A stretch of DNA of 64,000 nucleotides, from the NCBI RefSeq assembly GCF_023278565.1, contig NC_064673.1, forward strand, positions 1,798,001 to 1,862,000, written 5' to 3'. The position numbers and the translations under genes were made by a program. Of this stretch, positions 1-12,000 are shown one piece after another; the first letter of the stretch is position 1; the number at the start of each line of letters is the position of its first letter. The notes under the pieces are model-generated. The model was not told the origin of the DNA. It did not search any database and was given only the letters and a program-made list of their open reading frames with translations. The stretch is from Colletotrichum lupini (taxonomy: Eukaryota; Ascomycota; Sordariomycetes; Glomerellales; Glomerellaceae).

Positions 1-1
1 A

Positions 2-184
2 GACGATGGCCCCGCCGGTGACGGAAGAGGCCGCAAGCGCAAAGCTGGCGCACTTGCTGGTGGTCGCAAGAAACGCGCGCGCTCCACCTCTCGACCGAGA
101 CCTCGCGGACGACCTCGCAAAAATCCGGTGGAAGTCGTCGAGGACGATGCAGAGGGCGACTTTGACGACATGGACTTTGCCTGA
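2..184 (+). CDS. C-terminal end of an AT-hook protein (partial)
   Basis: Sixty codons open from the left edge to a TGA at 182-184. The composition is strongly biased: a Gly/Arg/Lys-rich run, then RPRPRGRPRK, which matches the AT-hook core (GRP flanked by basic residues), then an acidic end finishing in DDMDFA. Basic AT-hook tails followed by an acidic end are typical of nuclear chromatin or DNA-binding proteins. The conserved part of this protein lies outside the window, so I cannot name the family. It is convergent with the Lst4-like gene. Another reading frame over the same bases starts with an ATG at 6 but shows no protein-like composition. Confidence 0.6.
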   Translation, partial: DDGPAGDGRGRKRKAGALAGGRKKRARSTSRPRPRGRPRKNPVEVVEDDAEGDFDDMDFA

Positions 185-1420
185 GTGCTCATACACGATA
201 CCACTGCGTTACCAAGAGCAAACATGCTTTTCATCGAACACTACGTATGCGACCACTGCTATAGATGGGGAGCAACGAGCATGATTTTCTCTCACAATTT
301 ACATGTACATCATCTTCGATTCGCACACATATAACGGCATCAATGGGTTTAGGAAGGGTCGGTCGCATGAAGAACGGCAAGACATTTACAGGTCGAGGCA
401 TGTTGCAAATTCTTTTGGTCTTGCCGTTCGTTCCACTACATTTGAGAGAGGTGTTTGGCCAACCTCGGGAGGGATGGAGGAGAGGAGGCCGGGTACTACA
501 AAAAAAATTCAGGGGCGTTTTTTTCCTATGTCTTGACGACAAGCGAGAAATGAGAAAAAAGAGAACGCGGGAGGCTTATGGGGAAAGATGTGTCTCTCTG
601 CGTCCTGTTCCTCTTTGAATGGGGGCCGGTTTTGGGGATGCCCAAGTTTATCTTTACCACTCGATTTTTATTTTCTGCTGCCTCTTTCTTTTTTTTTTTT
701 TTGCTACAAGATGATACCTCCCTTTCTTTCCCCCGTCTAGTCAGATTGCGAGGGATTGAAAGTTACTTGAGATACAACGTCAATAAATTCCAACCAACGA
801 GGCCGTATTGAATAGCCATGGTGAAGGATGTGTGTGTGCTCTTGAGTTACGATGTGGGTTTACAGCTGCAAACTTGGACATCATCGATGGCCAGTCCCTG
901 GTCTCACAATGGCTTTCACTGCACACAGGTATGTTCAAGACTTGCCAAGGAAAAGGGATTTCATTTCCCTATTCATTCGTATACGCTCCTAGCTAAAAGG
1001 TCCCTTGACCTTGGATGAAATTTCAAAACTCCCCCGGCGTGACTATTCGTCATACCTAATCCCCTCGCTCTAAACAAAGTGGTAAAAGACCCATCCGTCT
1101 AAAACCTATGCCTTCCTAAACGCCAAACGGAAACCCGAATGTTGTCCGTTCCTTCCTATGCCGCTTATGCCTCCTTCGCATCGTCTGCACCCTGCCATGC
1201 CGGTGAAGGTGTCTTTCTCGAGAAGCTGGCATCGCTTACTCGCTTGGGGTATCAACTCAGTTTATGTGTCTTTCTGCGAACCAAGGAAATTTGTGGTGGT
1301 TGGTGGTGATACACGGACTAGCAGACCAGTCTTGTCTGCTAGATGTCATAACATCATGAAAGCTGCAAATTGCAGCTTGTTGTTGGTAGTTGCAGGAATC
1401 CTGCTTTGGTTTGGTGCGGT
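185..1420. other. convergent intergenic region
   Basis: About 1.2 kb between two genes that face each other. It holds T-rich stretches (near 689-702) and AT-rich patches suitable for two 3' ends. I see no gene or RNA. Several short ORFs have no family-like composition. Confidence 0.6.
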
Positions 1421-4400
1421 TCAATCTTGCTCGCTTGGGTCAACAGCCTCGAGCCAGACCCGAACAGCCTCTTTGAGAGTGCTCTCGCGGTCTCTATCTA
1501 CCGCGTGGACGGTAGCATCAGGCGTGTCATGGTCTCGCTCCCCAATGACATCGCGAATGATCTCATCGAGGGCGGACAAGACAACCGTCTTACATTGGTC
1601 TCGAGGTACTTCTTGTGATGGAACCGGCATGCGAGTGGTGTGACGAGAATCCACAGAGACCGATGCTTCGCTATTGCTTCGATCTCGCCGCTTGCTCGTT
1701 GACCGGGACGAATTTGATGAGCTCTGTTTGCTCACTTCGTTGCTCTGCGCAATGACTCTCTCGACGGCGTCAATGAGCACCTCATCGAGGCTTGCAATCG
1801 GCTCTTCGATGAACTCATCGTCCAGCTGCGTTTCGTAGGGAAGAATGGACGGCGTCATAGGAGCATTGCCATAGGCGCTCGAACCCGCAGATCCCAGAGG
1901 TACTGATCTGTCTGTGAATGGCTTCGGCCGAATGAGTCGGCGGTACCGAATTCGCTTGATCGTATGCGTCGTCGTGTCTGCAATTAAAGCGCTGCTTACG
2001 TCGACCCATCGATCGGCAGGCTGCTCGGCAGAGTAGAAGGGTTGCGTGATGAACGGGGTCGGCTCGGCGCGCATAGACCTCTTGATGTCATCCATGAGGG
2101 TATCCTGGGGAGGAACTGCCTGGAGGATGAAATCCTGATGATACCGCTGGAGGAAGCCGGCAACGTTCATCGGCGAATCCCCATCAATGGTAATGCGGGA
2201 GAACTGCTCGAAGCCCTCCAAACCGTTGCCAATGCCCGGCGTAGACAGATAGCCGCTGCTCGACGGTGAGCTGACCGCGGTTTCGAAAGAGGTGATGTAG
2301 TCAGGGAAAGGAATGTCAACGTCTATAACACCGTCCTCCGCATTGATTGACGTTTTGACCGGAGAACGGAAGTCGCCGCTCGGGTCAGGAACTCGCTCCG
2401 GGAAGGGGGCCCTCTCAGGAGCATCCTCGACAGCCTGATCATCGAATCCCCGCGGGGTTGTAGGCCCGTTGCCATTGCTTTCGGTCTTGTGAATGTCTGT
2501 TCGGCGGTAACCTTCAGGGCCGACTTCCCTGACCATTTCTGCCAATCTATCTCGACGTCCTCCCGGCCCTGATTTGGTGGGGGATGTAGGGTTGCTGCTG
2601 TAGGGTTGGCTAGGAGTGGTCAAGCCTGTCGAATCCCTCCTCTTTCCGTTCCACAGCGTGCTAATGACACTACCCCAACGCGACCCCGACATGCGAGAAT
2701 CTGTGCTCGCCGAGCTGACGTGCCCCGAGCTTTCACCACGCTTCAGTGTCCGTTTGAGGTCGTCCGCGGCAACACTGCCACTACTGCCAGGTCTTAGACT
2801 TCGTCGGGTCTCGAATCTTTGGGCGGTTGCAAAGTGTGGAATCGTCGTCTCTGGGGTGATTGTAGTCGTCGTTGCTGCACTACTTTTCCGACTGACCTGG
2901 TCGTTTCCAGGGATGGGCAAATTTGATCGGATTGAGGCAGCATCCGAAACGCGCCTCTCATGATGGCTCTCCATACTCAAGTGCGCAAGCTGAGGTGGAA
3001 CACCGGAGGCTCGTGTACTTTGGCTAACAGTACGGGAATGCGAGACTCTCCTTGGCCCTGTTCGTCGGTTGATCTTGCGCCGCAATGACTCTTCGCGGAG
3101 AATTGGGATAATCAGCGAAGGTGGCGATTGGGAGAAAGCGCCAAAAGAGGTTGAAGTACTCGGCCGGTGAGCTCTGGTGGAAGAAAGGTGCTGGTGAGAT
3201 GGCAAAAAGGCAGAAAGAAGGAAGATGAGACGTCTTGCCATCATCTTGTCTGACGAGATGATGATAGTCCGTGCTGGGAGCGATAGATCATCCTCGCCTT
3301 TGGCCTTTTGTTGCTGATAGTGCTTTTTGCGGTACCATGCTGGACTCATTGCGTTTAGCCAATCGGTGTGCGTAGCAAGAAAGCCAGTCAAAAGATTGAA
3401 GAAAAAGAAGCCATGTTCTTTCTCGCCAGCCTTTCTTGCCATCCACCTAGCTTCGTCCCGCCAGATACCCCATCTCCCCTGCGCTGTGATGACCCGTTGG
3501 GCGCTCAAGCCCGTCACCACTCGAATCCTGGCAGCATCAGCCTCTTGCACAATTGTGTTATCGTTCTGTAAACAGTGAAGCTGTAGAGCTATGACTTTTG
3601 CGTTAGTCTTGGGAGGCTTGATAAAGTGAGGTTCGTCGCTTCGTCTTCCACCCATGGATGGACCTCTGCTGGCGTACGAAGATGCCGAAGGAGGATATGG
3701 GTCCGGCGAAGAGATGTCGGCCTGTTTTAGTAGCACACCAAGCGTAGTGGCAACTACCCCTTGGAGGTGTGTCAAAGTTCGCATAATGATGTCCCAGTGC
3801 TGAGTGACGGTGTCCATCCTGTCGTCGACGTCTGTTGAGCAACTGGAATCCATGGAGTCAATGGGGAAATTGGACCCAGACATGTTCCATCCTGAGCGGC
3901 GGGCGGAGCTCATGGAGGATGGGAAGGAGTCCTGCTCTGTATACGAGCTGGCACCACGATATGTTGACCTGATAGTGGAGGGAGGTACCATCTGCGCAGA
4001 ACTGGGAGGAAGCTGGACCACCAATACAACTGCATACATTGGTGTACGCTTTTGTTTGGGCTGCAACTTCTTCTTCTTGGGGGCATTAGCGTCTTCGGCA
4101 GACTGCGGAAACGGGAAGCCGGTGTTGTAATCCGAAAACCGGCTCAAAGGTGTGTCGCTCTGTGCCTCGTCATCGCTAGGCAAGAGTACAGGGAATAATC
4201 GGGTAATGAGGATCTTCCTCCTCTCAGGAAGATTTCGTGTATTTGGTGCAGACGACGTGAAGGATTGTTGCGGTTGCAGAGGCGAAACGTTGTCCGATGT
4301 GTAAGACTGTGCTAGCCTGCTGGACCGCATGCTCGACCGACCTATAGAGCCGCGACGGTCACCAAGATAGGAGCCACCGTATTCAGGGCGGTTTTCGGTA

Positions 4401-5119
4401 GGGACGATGTGGACCTTTGTCGAAGTGCCCTTGTAGGCCATTAATTCCGAATTTCCAAATACGGAGCCCGCAAAGGCATGGATCTCGTCGGCGTACTCTC
4501 TTCGCGCGCGCTGGAGATCCGTCTCAGCTTGAGATTGAGTTCGGCCTTGCATCGAGGCCCTGCGATCGAACGCTCCTTGGCGGGGTTGGGGGCTGTCCGG
4601 CTGGATTACCAGAGGTCGCGATGACTGGTTCAGACTGCTCTTTCGCGGCGAAGTTGGGCCTCTGTATGAGTCCTGCACAGTTCCCATACCAGTTGGCGGA
4701 CGGTCTGCTGCGGCCATGGAAGTCGGCTTTGGAGGACCAGGATGACTATCGAAAAGCAGCTGTGCTGGGAAGGAGGCAACGGCATCTTGCATGATGAGCA
4801 TGCGAACATGTCGAGTGTCGAGGTCGACGTCTCCGTCGTAGTCAAAAGCACCTGCGAGGGATGCCATGGGAAGACCAGAGCCTAAGGGAAAGAGGTTCTC
4901 GTTTGGGTGCTGGTACAGGGCGTCGGTATCGGGAAACAAGAGGTTCCGGGTATGGATATCTTCCTGTCTGGATTCGAGAGACATAGGAGCCTCATTGTGA
5001 GTGATGGTGTTGTAGTTGTTATTTGATTGTGATGAGGCTGAAGCACCTGAAGCACTCGACGTGCCCAAGTTGAAGAGCTTCCCTAACATCGTGGGTGAGA
5101 TGACTGGGAAACTATTCAA
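1421..5119 (-). CDS. LST4: folliculin-interacting protein / Lst4 family
   Basis: One uninterrupted frame of 1232 residues. Blocks expected of FNIP/Lst4 are visible: an N-terminal VRMLIMQD strand followed by LLFDSH (about residues 104-125), ITRLFPVLLP (about 304), MYAVVLVVQLP (about 361), a middle block with TDWLNAMSPAWYRKKH (about 590), and a C-terminal block with ALIADTTTHTIKRIRYRRL. Long Ser/Pro-rich low-complexity linkers separate them, as is usual in fungal members. In yeast Lst4 pairs with Lst7 (folliculin) at the vacuole as a GAP for the Rag GTPase Gtr2 and acts on TORC1. The start at 5119 is the first Met; the Met at 5089 (MLGKLFNLG) is an equally good candidate. The 5' side is a very long gene-free region. 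Confidence 0.8.
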   Translation of the reverse strand: MNSFPVISPTMLGKLFNLGTSSASGASASSQSNNNYNTITHNEAPMSLESRQEDIHTRNLLFPDTDALYQHPNENLFPLGSGLPMASLAGAFDYDGDVDLDTRHVRMLIMQDAVASFPAQLLFDSHPGPPKPTSMAAADRPPTGMGTVQDSYRGPTSPRKSSLNQSSRPLVIQPDSPQPRQGAFDRRASMQGRTQSQAETDLQRARREYADEIHAFAGSVFGNSELMAYKGTSTKVHIVPTENRPEYGGSYLGDRRGSIGRSSMRSSRLAQSYTSDNVSPLQPQQSFTSSAPNTRNLPERRKILITRLFPVLLPSDDEAQSDTPLSRFSDYNTGFPFPQSAEDANAPKKKKLQPKQKRTPMYAVVLVVQLPPSSAQMVPPSTIRSTYRGASSYTEQDSFPSSMSSARRSGWNMSGSNFPIDSMDSSCSTDVDDRMDTVTQHWDIIMRTLTHLQGVVATTLGVLLKQADISSPDPYPPSASSYASRGPSMGGRRSDEPHFIKPPKTNAKVIALQLHCLQNDNTIVQEADAARIRVVTGLSAQRVITAQGRWGIWRDEARWMARKAGEKEHGFFFFNLLTGFLATHTDWLNAMSPAWYRKKHYQQQKAKGEDDLSLPARTIIISSDKMMARRLIFLLSAFLPSHQHLSSTRAHRPSTSTSFGAFSQSPPSLIIPILREESLRRKINRRTGPRRVSHSRTVSQSTRASGVPPQLAHLSMESHHERRVSDAASIRSNLPIPGNDQVSRKSSAATTTTITPETTIPHFATAQRFETRRSLRPGSSGSVAADDLKRTLKRGESSGHVSSASTDSRMSGSRWGSVISTLWNGKRRDSTGLTTPSQPYSSNPTSPTKSGPGGRRDRLAEMVREVGPEGYRRTDIHKTESNGNGPTTPRGFDDQAVEDAPERAPFPERVPDPSGDFRSPVKTSINAEDGVIDVDIPFPDYITSFETAVSSPSSSGYLSTPGIGNGLEGFEQFSRITIDGDSPMNVAGFLQRYHQDFILQAVPPQDTLMDDIKRSMRAEPTPFITQPFYSAEQPADRWVDVSSALIADTTTHTIKRIRYRRLIRPKPFTDRSVPLGSAGSSAYGNAPMTPSILPYETQLDDEFIEEPIASLDEVLIDAVERVIAQSNEVSKQSSSNSSRSTSKRRDRSNSEASVSVDSRHTTRMPVPSQEVPRDQCKTVVLSALDEIIRDVIGERDHDTPDATVHAVDRDRESTLKEAVRVWLEAVDPSEQD

Positions 5120-6880
5120 TTACAACGGACTGCTGGACTCTTGTTGATCAAAAATTGGGGGAGTGTGCCATGTTTTCAGCGAAGCACACGATTTTGGTAG
5201 ATCAGATGGAAAAGCATAGCTTCTGAATGGAATTCCATGTGATTGAGGGTGAGTAACGCGATGAACCGTGATGGTGGAGGGTGAGGCTCAATCTAAAGTC
5301 GGCATATGGTGGTTAGAGGCGGGCTGAGACCAACAGAGTTGAGGGGTGCACAGGAGTTGGAGAGGTCTAGGTAGCCGGGGGCCGGAGTTTAATGGCGATG
5401 AGTCGACGGCGTTCGTTCAAGGTTGGGCAAATCGGAAGTGGCTGAAGTGTTGCGATGCAGGCTCTCTGTGTCTGTGAGACGCACGCACGCGAGCAGAATT
5501 GGAGTCTTCTTTTTTCCCCCTTTGGGCGGCTGCCGCTCCGATTTGGATTGCGGGGATGAGGGTTGTAAAAGGTCGCGAGAGGAACCCTACGTCGAAGTCG
5601 CGGGCGGGGGAGCGAGCGCGTTCGGGCGGGCGCCGATGATTGTTGAGGAATGCTGGCGCGAAGGGGGGTAACGTTGGCGGCGCAAAGGCACGATAGAGGG
5701 TTGGGATGTGATAAAAAGTTGAGTCGAAGGCGGAAGGAGAAATGCGTGTGTGTGAGAGGCAGTTGAATGTGACGCAGTCAAAGAGAACCAGATGGTCGGG
5801 ACAAAGGCGGCGGCGATTGCAGTGGCGGATCAAGATGGGCCGGGGGGTTGGTTTGAGAACTCGGTATCTGGGGTGAGCGGTGCCGACTGTAGGTGGTCTC
5901 GTACTTTGGCGAAGAGCAGCGAAGGCGGCAGAAGTGATCTGTAATATTCGCTGAATGGGGCCTGGTTTCCGTCGAACGCGGGGCAGAGAGAGTGTGTTGT
6001 GGCAACAGTTGGGTGTTGCAGTGAGTGAGTGCAGCTGTGGTGAAGCGTGGGAGCGAGGATGGTGGTGGTGATATTTGGATTGGACGGAATAGTATCGGGA
6101 TTGTCGTCGTGGAAGTCGGAAAGTGGACGAGGTCGGTATGAAGTAAGGCGAAGAAAGGGTTGTGTACTTGTGGACTTGTGGTAATTAGTGGTGGAGGATT
6201 GGCAGTGTCGGAGGTGGGCGGAATGTCGATTTGAGTTGTGTGGTGTCCGACGTGGTAAAGAGAGAGGGCGGGTTTAGCTTGGCGGGGATTAGTTGATGTG
6301 TCGAGGGCGGGAAAACCTGGTCAACAGGCAGAAGAAACGAAGACAGGCCGCAAGTCGCAGGTGCAAGCGGTACGTCGAGAGGGTGGAAGGGATAGGCCGA
6401 GGGCGGGTGAAGTGCGATTTGCTCCGTTGTGGTGGTGGTAGGTACTTGGATGATGGTGGTGGTGGTGGTGGTGGTGAGGGCGGCGAGGATGATGGTGCGG
6501 GAGAGGGTGGTAAGGTTTCCGGAATCTCAGCGTCGGTACCTCACGGCAGAGAGGTTGACATGGACATGGGCATGGCCCGGGAAGGGGGTGTGCGGTCAGG
6601 TCAATGGTGCTGCGTCCATGATGTTTTGTGACGAGGGACTCGAGCGTTGATGATGATGATGGTGTTTTGGTAGGAGGAAGATGCAGAAGCACAAGCACAA
6701 GCAACAAGAGAGAGGAGGAGAGAGTAAGGTAAGGTAGAGCAGAGCAGCAGCTATAATTGCGGGCACATGGCACTGGGCAGAGAGAGAGAGGGACGGAAGT
6801 GCCGCAATCGTGGGTGGAGCGGCAGCTGTGGGGTACGTACTCGTTGGAGTATCAAGTCTCTCTTCTTCCATATCTCTCTC
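5120..6880 (-). promoter_or_regulatory. presumed promoter and long leader of the Lst4-like gene
   Basis: G/A-rich on the + strand, so C/T-rich in the sense of the gene, as fungal promoters and leaders often are. ORFs here (for example 5417-5833 on the minus strand) are Pro/Arg/Ser/His-rich and unlike any family I know; I read them as leader sequence. No defined core promoter element can be assigned. Confidence 0.35.
6455..6475 (+). repeat. (GGT)7 microsatellite
   Basis: Seven GGT units in a row inside a G/T-rich stretch upstream of the Lst4-like gene. Confidence 0.85.
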
Positions 6881-9000
6881 TTTCTACCTTACTATGCAGT
6901 AAGGTACTACTCCATAAGGTACTTCAAGCCTACCTTAGGTACTACGCAGTGCTCCATACTGCAAGTGAGAGGAACCTGGTCTTCACGGTTCATCCCCGAT
7001 GCCCGCTCCACGCCACGCTCATAACGCGGCGACGCCCACGACGACGGCCCAACGACTGGGACCTTTTGAGGTGGATTATCTTTGGGTAGTGGAGCTGGAA
7101 TGGAGCATTGGATCGTGCTCTTCTTTTTTCCCATCTGGCTTTTGGCGGCCTAGCCCTGGGACTGGTACACTAATAGCATCTGGATTACTACGCAGTGGGT
7201 AACCGTGCCTTATGTAAGTGGACAGTACTTTGTGTCAAGTATCTATCAGAATATGGACTCGTTGTTAGGTTGTCTGCCATTGGGTTCTTTCCGCGTCGTC
7301 GTCACTTCTCTCGCCGTCTTTTTTCCGGCAGTATCTCGTTCTTTCCATCCTTGACTCTTGCATTCTGACTTCCTTCCCTCCCATCGCAGCTACACCCCGA
7401 GGTATTCTTCGGAGAAACTTGGAATGAGGCATGTAAGTAATGTGGCACGGCCGGTACGTACTACGATACCTTAGCTCGCACATCCCGAGAATACCTCACT
7501 TTAGGCAAGGTAGGTGGTGGAGGTACCTGACCCTGCCCTTCTTGTATACCTTAGCTCGAGGCACATTGTGAACGGCAAGATGATGCATGTCTGACTTCTG
7601 ACTCTGTCAGGCTTGGTCAGCGGCTATGGCAACGGCAGCAGTAACGGCAACGGCAGAGGCGGCGGCGGCAGCCACATCATTTCATCTCTTCCCGCCAAAA
7701 CCTCATTGTGCATGACTTGTCGTTGGACGTCTTGAAGATCCCTCCTTCTTTCCGCCTCCCATCTCGCAGTGTCTTTTCCCGAGAGCTGATACTGGTATGG
7801 GGAGCGGCAGCAAGGCATAACAACATGGGGGAAACCTACCTTACCTTACGCAGTAGTCTACATAAGATACATTTAGGTAGGGGGCTGCCGCCGGCCGATG
7901 CTGTGTAATTGGGCTTTCGATGTATCTTCAAAAATGCGGTGAACAAAACAGCCCTTGCTCTGCCGTGCATCGACTGCATTAAAACCCGCCCACTACCACA
8001 CTGCGTCCACTCTGCATCCAGTACTATCCGAGGTACGTATCTTTTATATAGGTACTACGTAGGCCACTTCCGCGTGTCGCCTCGTTCGCTACTGCATCTC
8101 TGCTCTAGCGCCACGTCTACTTGACGTCTCTCACTCTGCCCCTCTAAAACTGGGTAGCATTCGAGCAACACAGTGGACCTGGGAGGCGAATTGGGAAAAG
8201 ATGCTGCTTGCTGATTGGAATAAGAGAAGGTCAAAAGTCGTATCACGGGGTCGTGAAAGAGAGCGTGAGAAACAGAGCAGAGTTGAGATTGGAAAATAAA
8301 ATACAAAAGACGAACAGAAGAGGAAAAGAAGACGGAAAAACGTGTATCAAGCCGGGGTAGACCCGGTAGAGGAATGGTCCCCTTAGGTAATGTCTCAACC
8401 GACTCGTCCAAATCAGCGAATCTCAAGTCTTGTGCAATTAATTCCCTAGACTCTGAACAGCGGCGGGGTAATTAGCCCCCATTTGACACTCGCACCCCAT
8501 GTTCCCATGTTTTGTGACTCGAGGACCCTGAATTTGGGGCGAACTGGTGTCTCGTGATCTCTCTTCCCTCACTTCCCCATGTTCTACTATTGCCCTCCTC
8601 TCTTATTACACTCATCCCTAGGATACCGCGATACCTCACCATGCCGATTCTAGGTATCCAAAACAACAACAGGCGGTGACCATCACAACACACGAGTGGC
8701 AATGCGCCTCGTCCGTGTTGCTGCTCCATTCCGTTTTATCGTGCCAAGTACCTACCATAGCCTCAAGATACAGGTGACAGGATGGGTGCTGTCCCGTTCA
8801 AATGGTAAATTGCATCGAGCATCCCGGGTCACAGGTGGTCCCCAAAGCCCCAAACGTCTTCAGCCGTGCCTGCCGTCATCCAATCCGCAGCCCTCTAATT
8901 CCGTCCCCAGGCGACCCCTTCCTTCCTTCCTTCCTTCCTCCGAGTTTCCATTGTCCCCGTGACTTCCTCTCCTGTCCATACGGCAATACGCAGTACGTAC
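6881..9000. other. gene-free region dense in two short motifs
   Basis: No coding signal. It carries repeated copies of an ACTACGCAGT/TACGCAGTA motif (6891-6900 with one change, 6941-6950, 7187-7196, 7847-7855, 8987-8995). These are interleaved with AAGGTA/TACCTTA motifs (for example 6931-6940, 7835-7845, and near 7467, 7500 and 7547). The same pair recurs in other promoter-like gaps of the window. Confidence 0.5.
8919..8938 (+). repeat. (TTCC)5 microsatellite
   Basis: Five TTCC units in a row, followed by imperfect continuation. Confidence 0.85.
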
Positions 9001-12000
9001 CATTCTGGATGTCTCCAATATCCCATGTCGAATTTCTCTTTCTCTTGCGCACCAGTCTTTTCCTCTCTGCCTCGTCAGCCCTGTCTGTTTTCATCGGCTA
9101 CCCCTTGCATTAATCCCACCTCGAGGTTTCACTCTCGTCAACAACTGCCCTGCAACAAGAGCATCATTGGTGACCCTGCTCTCCAAGACGACGACGACGA
9201 CAACCATCAGTACTGCTGACCGTAACTCCCCGAACCAGCGTCAGCATTCGTCTGTCCCTGGCTCAAGCTTATACCCTCGTGGCCGACGCTGATGTCAATC
9301 AACTTGGAGCATGTTGGGCTGTTCTCGCTTCGCTTGTCATCTTCTTGCGCCCGTCGTCTTGTCCGTGCCTCTTCCCCCGGTCATTTGAGGCCACCGAGGG
9401 AGCATTCATCATCTTGTCCCATGGCACAGCCCGACTTCAAACATACACAACCAAGTTCAACTTCACTTGGGCACCGACTACGTCAAAGAGATGGATTCCT
9501 TACGATACCTCGTCTCAGAAACTCCGTGCGACTCTCAGAGTTAATAGAAACAGGGCATAGAGTCTTACCTGCAACATCAGGTCACTCGACGAATGCATGC
9601 CAGCACTTATCCGTCAGCATCTGGTTCTCGGAGCCGACCCCGACGGACCTCGTCGATCATCCCCCAATCTCTGCGCTCACGCCTCCCTGGCAACAAGGCG
9701 TAAATCTTCTGCCTGCTTGTCACTCCTCTACGGATACCCACCACGAGCAGCCAGCGAGGCCTAGCATACCCCTGCTGCGCCGATAAATGTTCCCCAAATT
9801 ACATCAGTCGCTGGCAAAAGCGTCCTGTTGCCGACTAATGGCTGCTCGTCTTGTCCTCGTCTGCCAGCCACCGCCCCATTCATCGCTCGCAATTACTCCA
9901 GCTCAATAGTTGTCCTCTCCCACCCCGCTGTGGCCAGCCCCTCCAATACCACAGGAAACAATGCTCACGGGTCCAAACAAACCAGAAATGGAGGGGCACG
10001 AGGGGAAAGCGATGCGAGTCAACGTTAACCATGTTGCTGTTCGACATGACTGCAGCGTGGAGCAGCACCGCAAGTCCTCCCAGATAGAAGCGGAATCCCA
10101 TCGTGCTGGTTGAAAGTGGCTCGGTCTGGGGCGGATGACCGAGCGTCTGGCCGATAAGAAACATACGTCAGGTTACAACGGCAGCGCACGGTGAGGAGCT
10201 CCAGTCTCCAGATTCCAGTCACTCAGCGAGATTATTCTCCTCGGTGAGAGACCGACACCTTGGAGTTCGAATTATCGGTGCAACACTCTCCAACAAGACT
10301 CCAGGATATACCTATCTTCTCCAAGAGGCATGTATGTACCTCCATACGACAGGCATCATCTCCCAGCGTGTCACTGCGACAAGCCATCAACACAGGGGGT
10401 TGTCACTCGCACCATCATCCCGACAAACTCACCGCGTCTTTTCCCGCCATATTGCCTCGGTCGCCCAACCATGCTCCGATCAAGCTTCCCCATGCTCGCT
10501 TTTGTCGACCGGCCAAGGACCTCGGTGCGTCCAGCAGCCTAATTGCACGTCCCTTTCCGACACGCGACTGCTTCACCGACCTTCCCTTATTGTTCCTCAC
10601 AGACCAGCGACCCAACGTTGCCCAAACTCAGCAGGGTATATGCCTTCTGTCCGGCTTTCGGAACCGCAACCTAGAATAACTGTCACTCACGGTCATCCCC
10701 GGGAGCTTCTTTTCTGGCCAGTGCCGTGGCCATCGTGATCATTGTTGATTATGTTCTGAAAGAGACCATCTACTATGGAAACACGTCGTCTACGTCTTGA
10801 GTCACACACCAGGTGACACCAGAATACCCGCCTGGTACACGTACTGGTCTCGAGTAGCACCGCCACGGCGATGTGTCGGGACCCCTACGGATAGAGGCGC
10901 CGCCTCCCATGCGCCAGTGCCAAGTTGAAATGCAGCACAAGCTGCAGATGAGACGCATACACGTAGGGCGGCTGCAAGCTAACAGCTGCGTCTCCTACGG
11001 GAACTCGGCGTAGATGTCCTAGTCGCCATGTGTTCGCTTGAAATTTTGACTGCCAGCACTTTATCGTTGAACAGCGTCATAACCATGTATCGCATTCTAA
11101 GTCGCACCCGTCGCGCACCTATTCTTGTTAGCCTCAAACCACGCCTCCAACTGCGACGCGAGGCGCAAATCGAACCGAGCGTCTCCCATACGACGTGATA
11201 CCGATTCATGGACATGGAGTAATTATGGACACACGCACCGCCCCGCCGGGCAGCAGACATCGTCGCTAAATCCATCCATCTTGACACACATCGGCCCTTT
11301 CCAGAGGTTCATTGCTTGTGGTTACTCCCAGCCAAGCGAAACGGTCTACCTGCGCCAATCAAGGGCCCGCTGATCAGGTCGCGATGCTGGATACACCTTC
11401 CACAATAGGCACTCGATCATGCATCCCGGAGATGTCCCGCGTGATGCTCATGATCCTCACCTTTACTGAGGCACTGCTTGTATATCCTCGACAATCGGGC
11501 AAACAAGTTCTCTCAGGGCTGTCTATCTCAGGGGCCGCTTCAAAGTTCAGCCCAATTCCCAGGCTCCTGGGCCACTCGCTGCCCAGCAGGTCGCAAGCGC
11601 ACGGGTCACCGGGGGTCGTATGTAGTCTTCCGTCGCCAGCCGGTTTGTCCTTGCAAAACGCTCATTAATACAGCAAGCCTCACCTTGGCTTCTCGACTGG
11701 GTTATGCTATGGTCCTGCTGCCTGGTTTGCTTCTATCATCTCCCGGACAAGCCGCAGATGTCAAGCGGGAACCGGAAGCATTCACGCGGCGAAGCGGGCG
11801 TTCTCGCGCAAAGTCTAGCTGCAACCTGCCTCACCGATATCCAACTCCACGACCGCGAAGCTACACTACAAACTTTCTTGATCAATAAGGCCGTGGTATG
11901 ATCTCATTATCCAACATGCCAGGTAATAAGCTATCCGTTATTGGCCACCCAAGCCCGGCAAAGAGGCAGCGGTGTGTCCAGCGCCGGGGTAAAGGGAACC

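Noticed and set aside
10244..10738. 164-residue plus-strand ORF in the gene-free region, and similar ORFs at 9292-9786 and 11478-11888
   Set aside because: Ser/Arg/His/Pro-rich random-looking translations with no splice partners or motifs.
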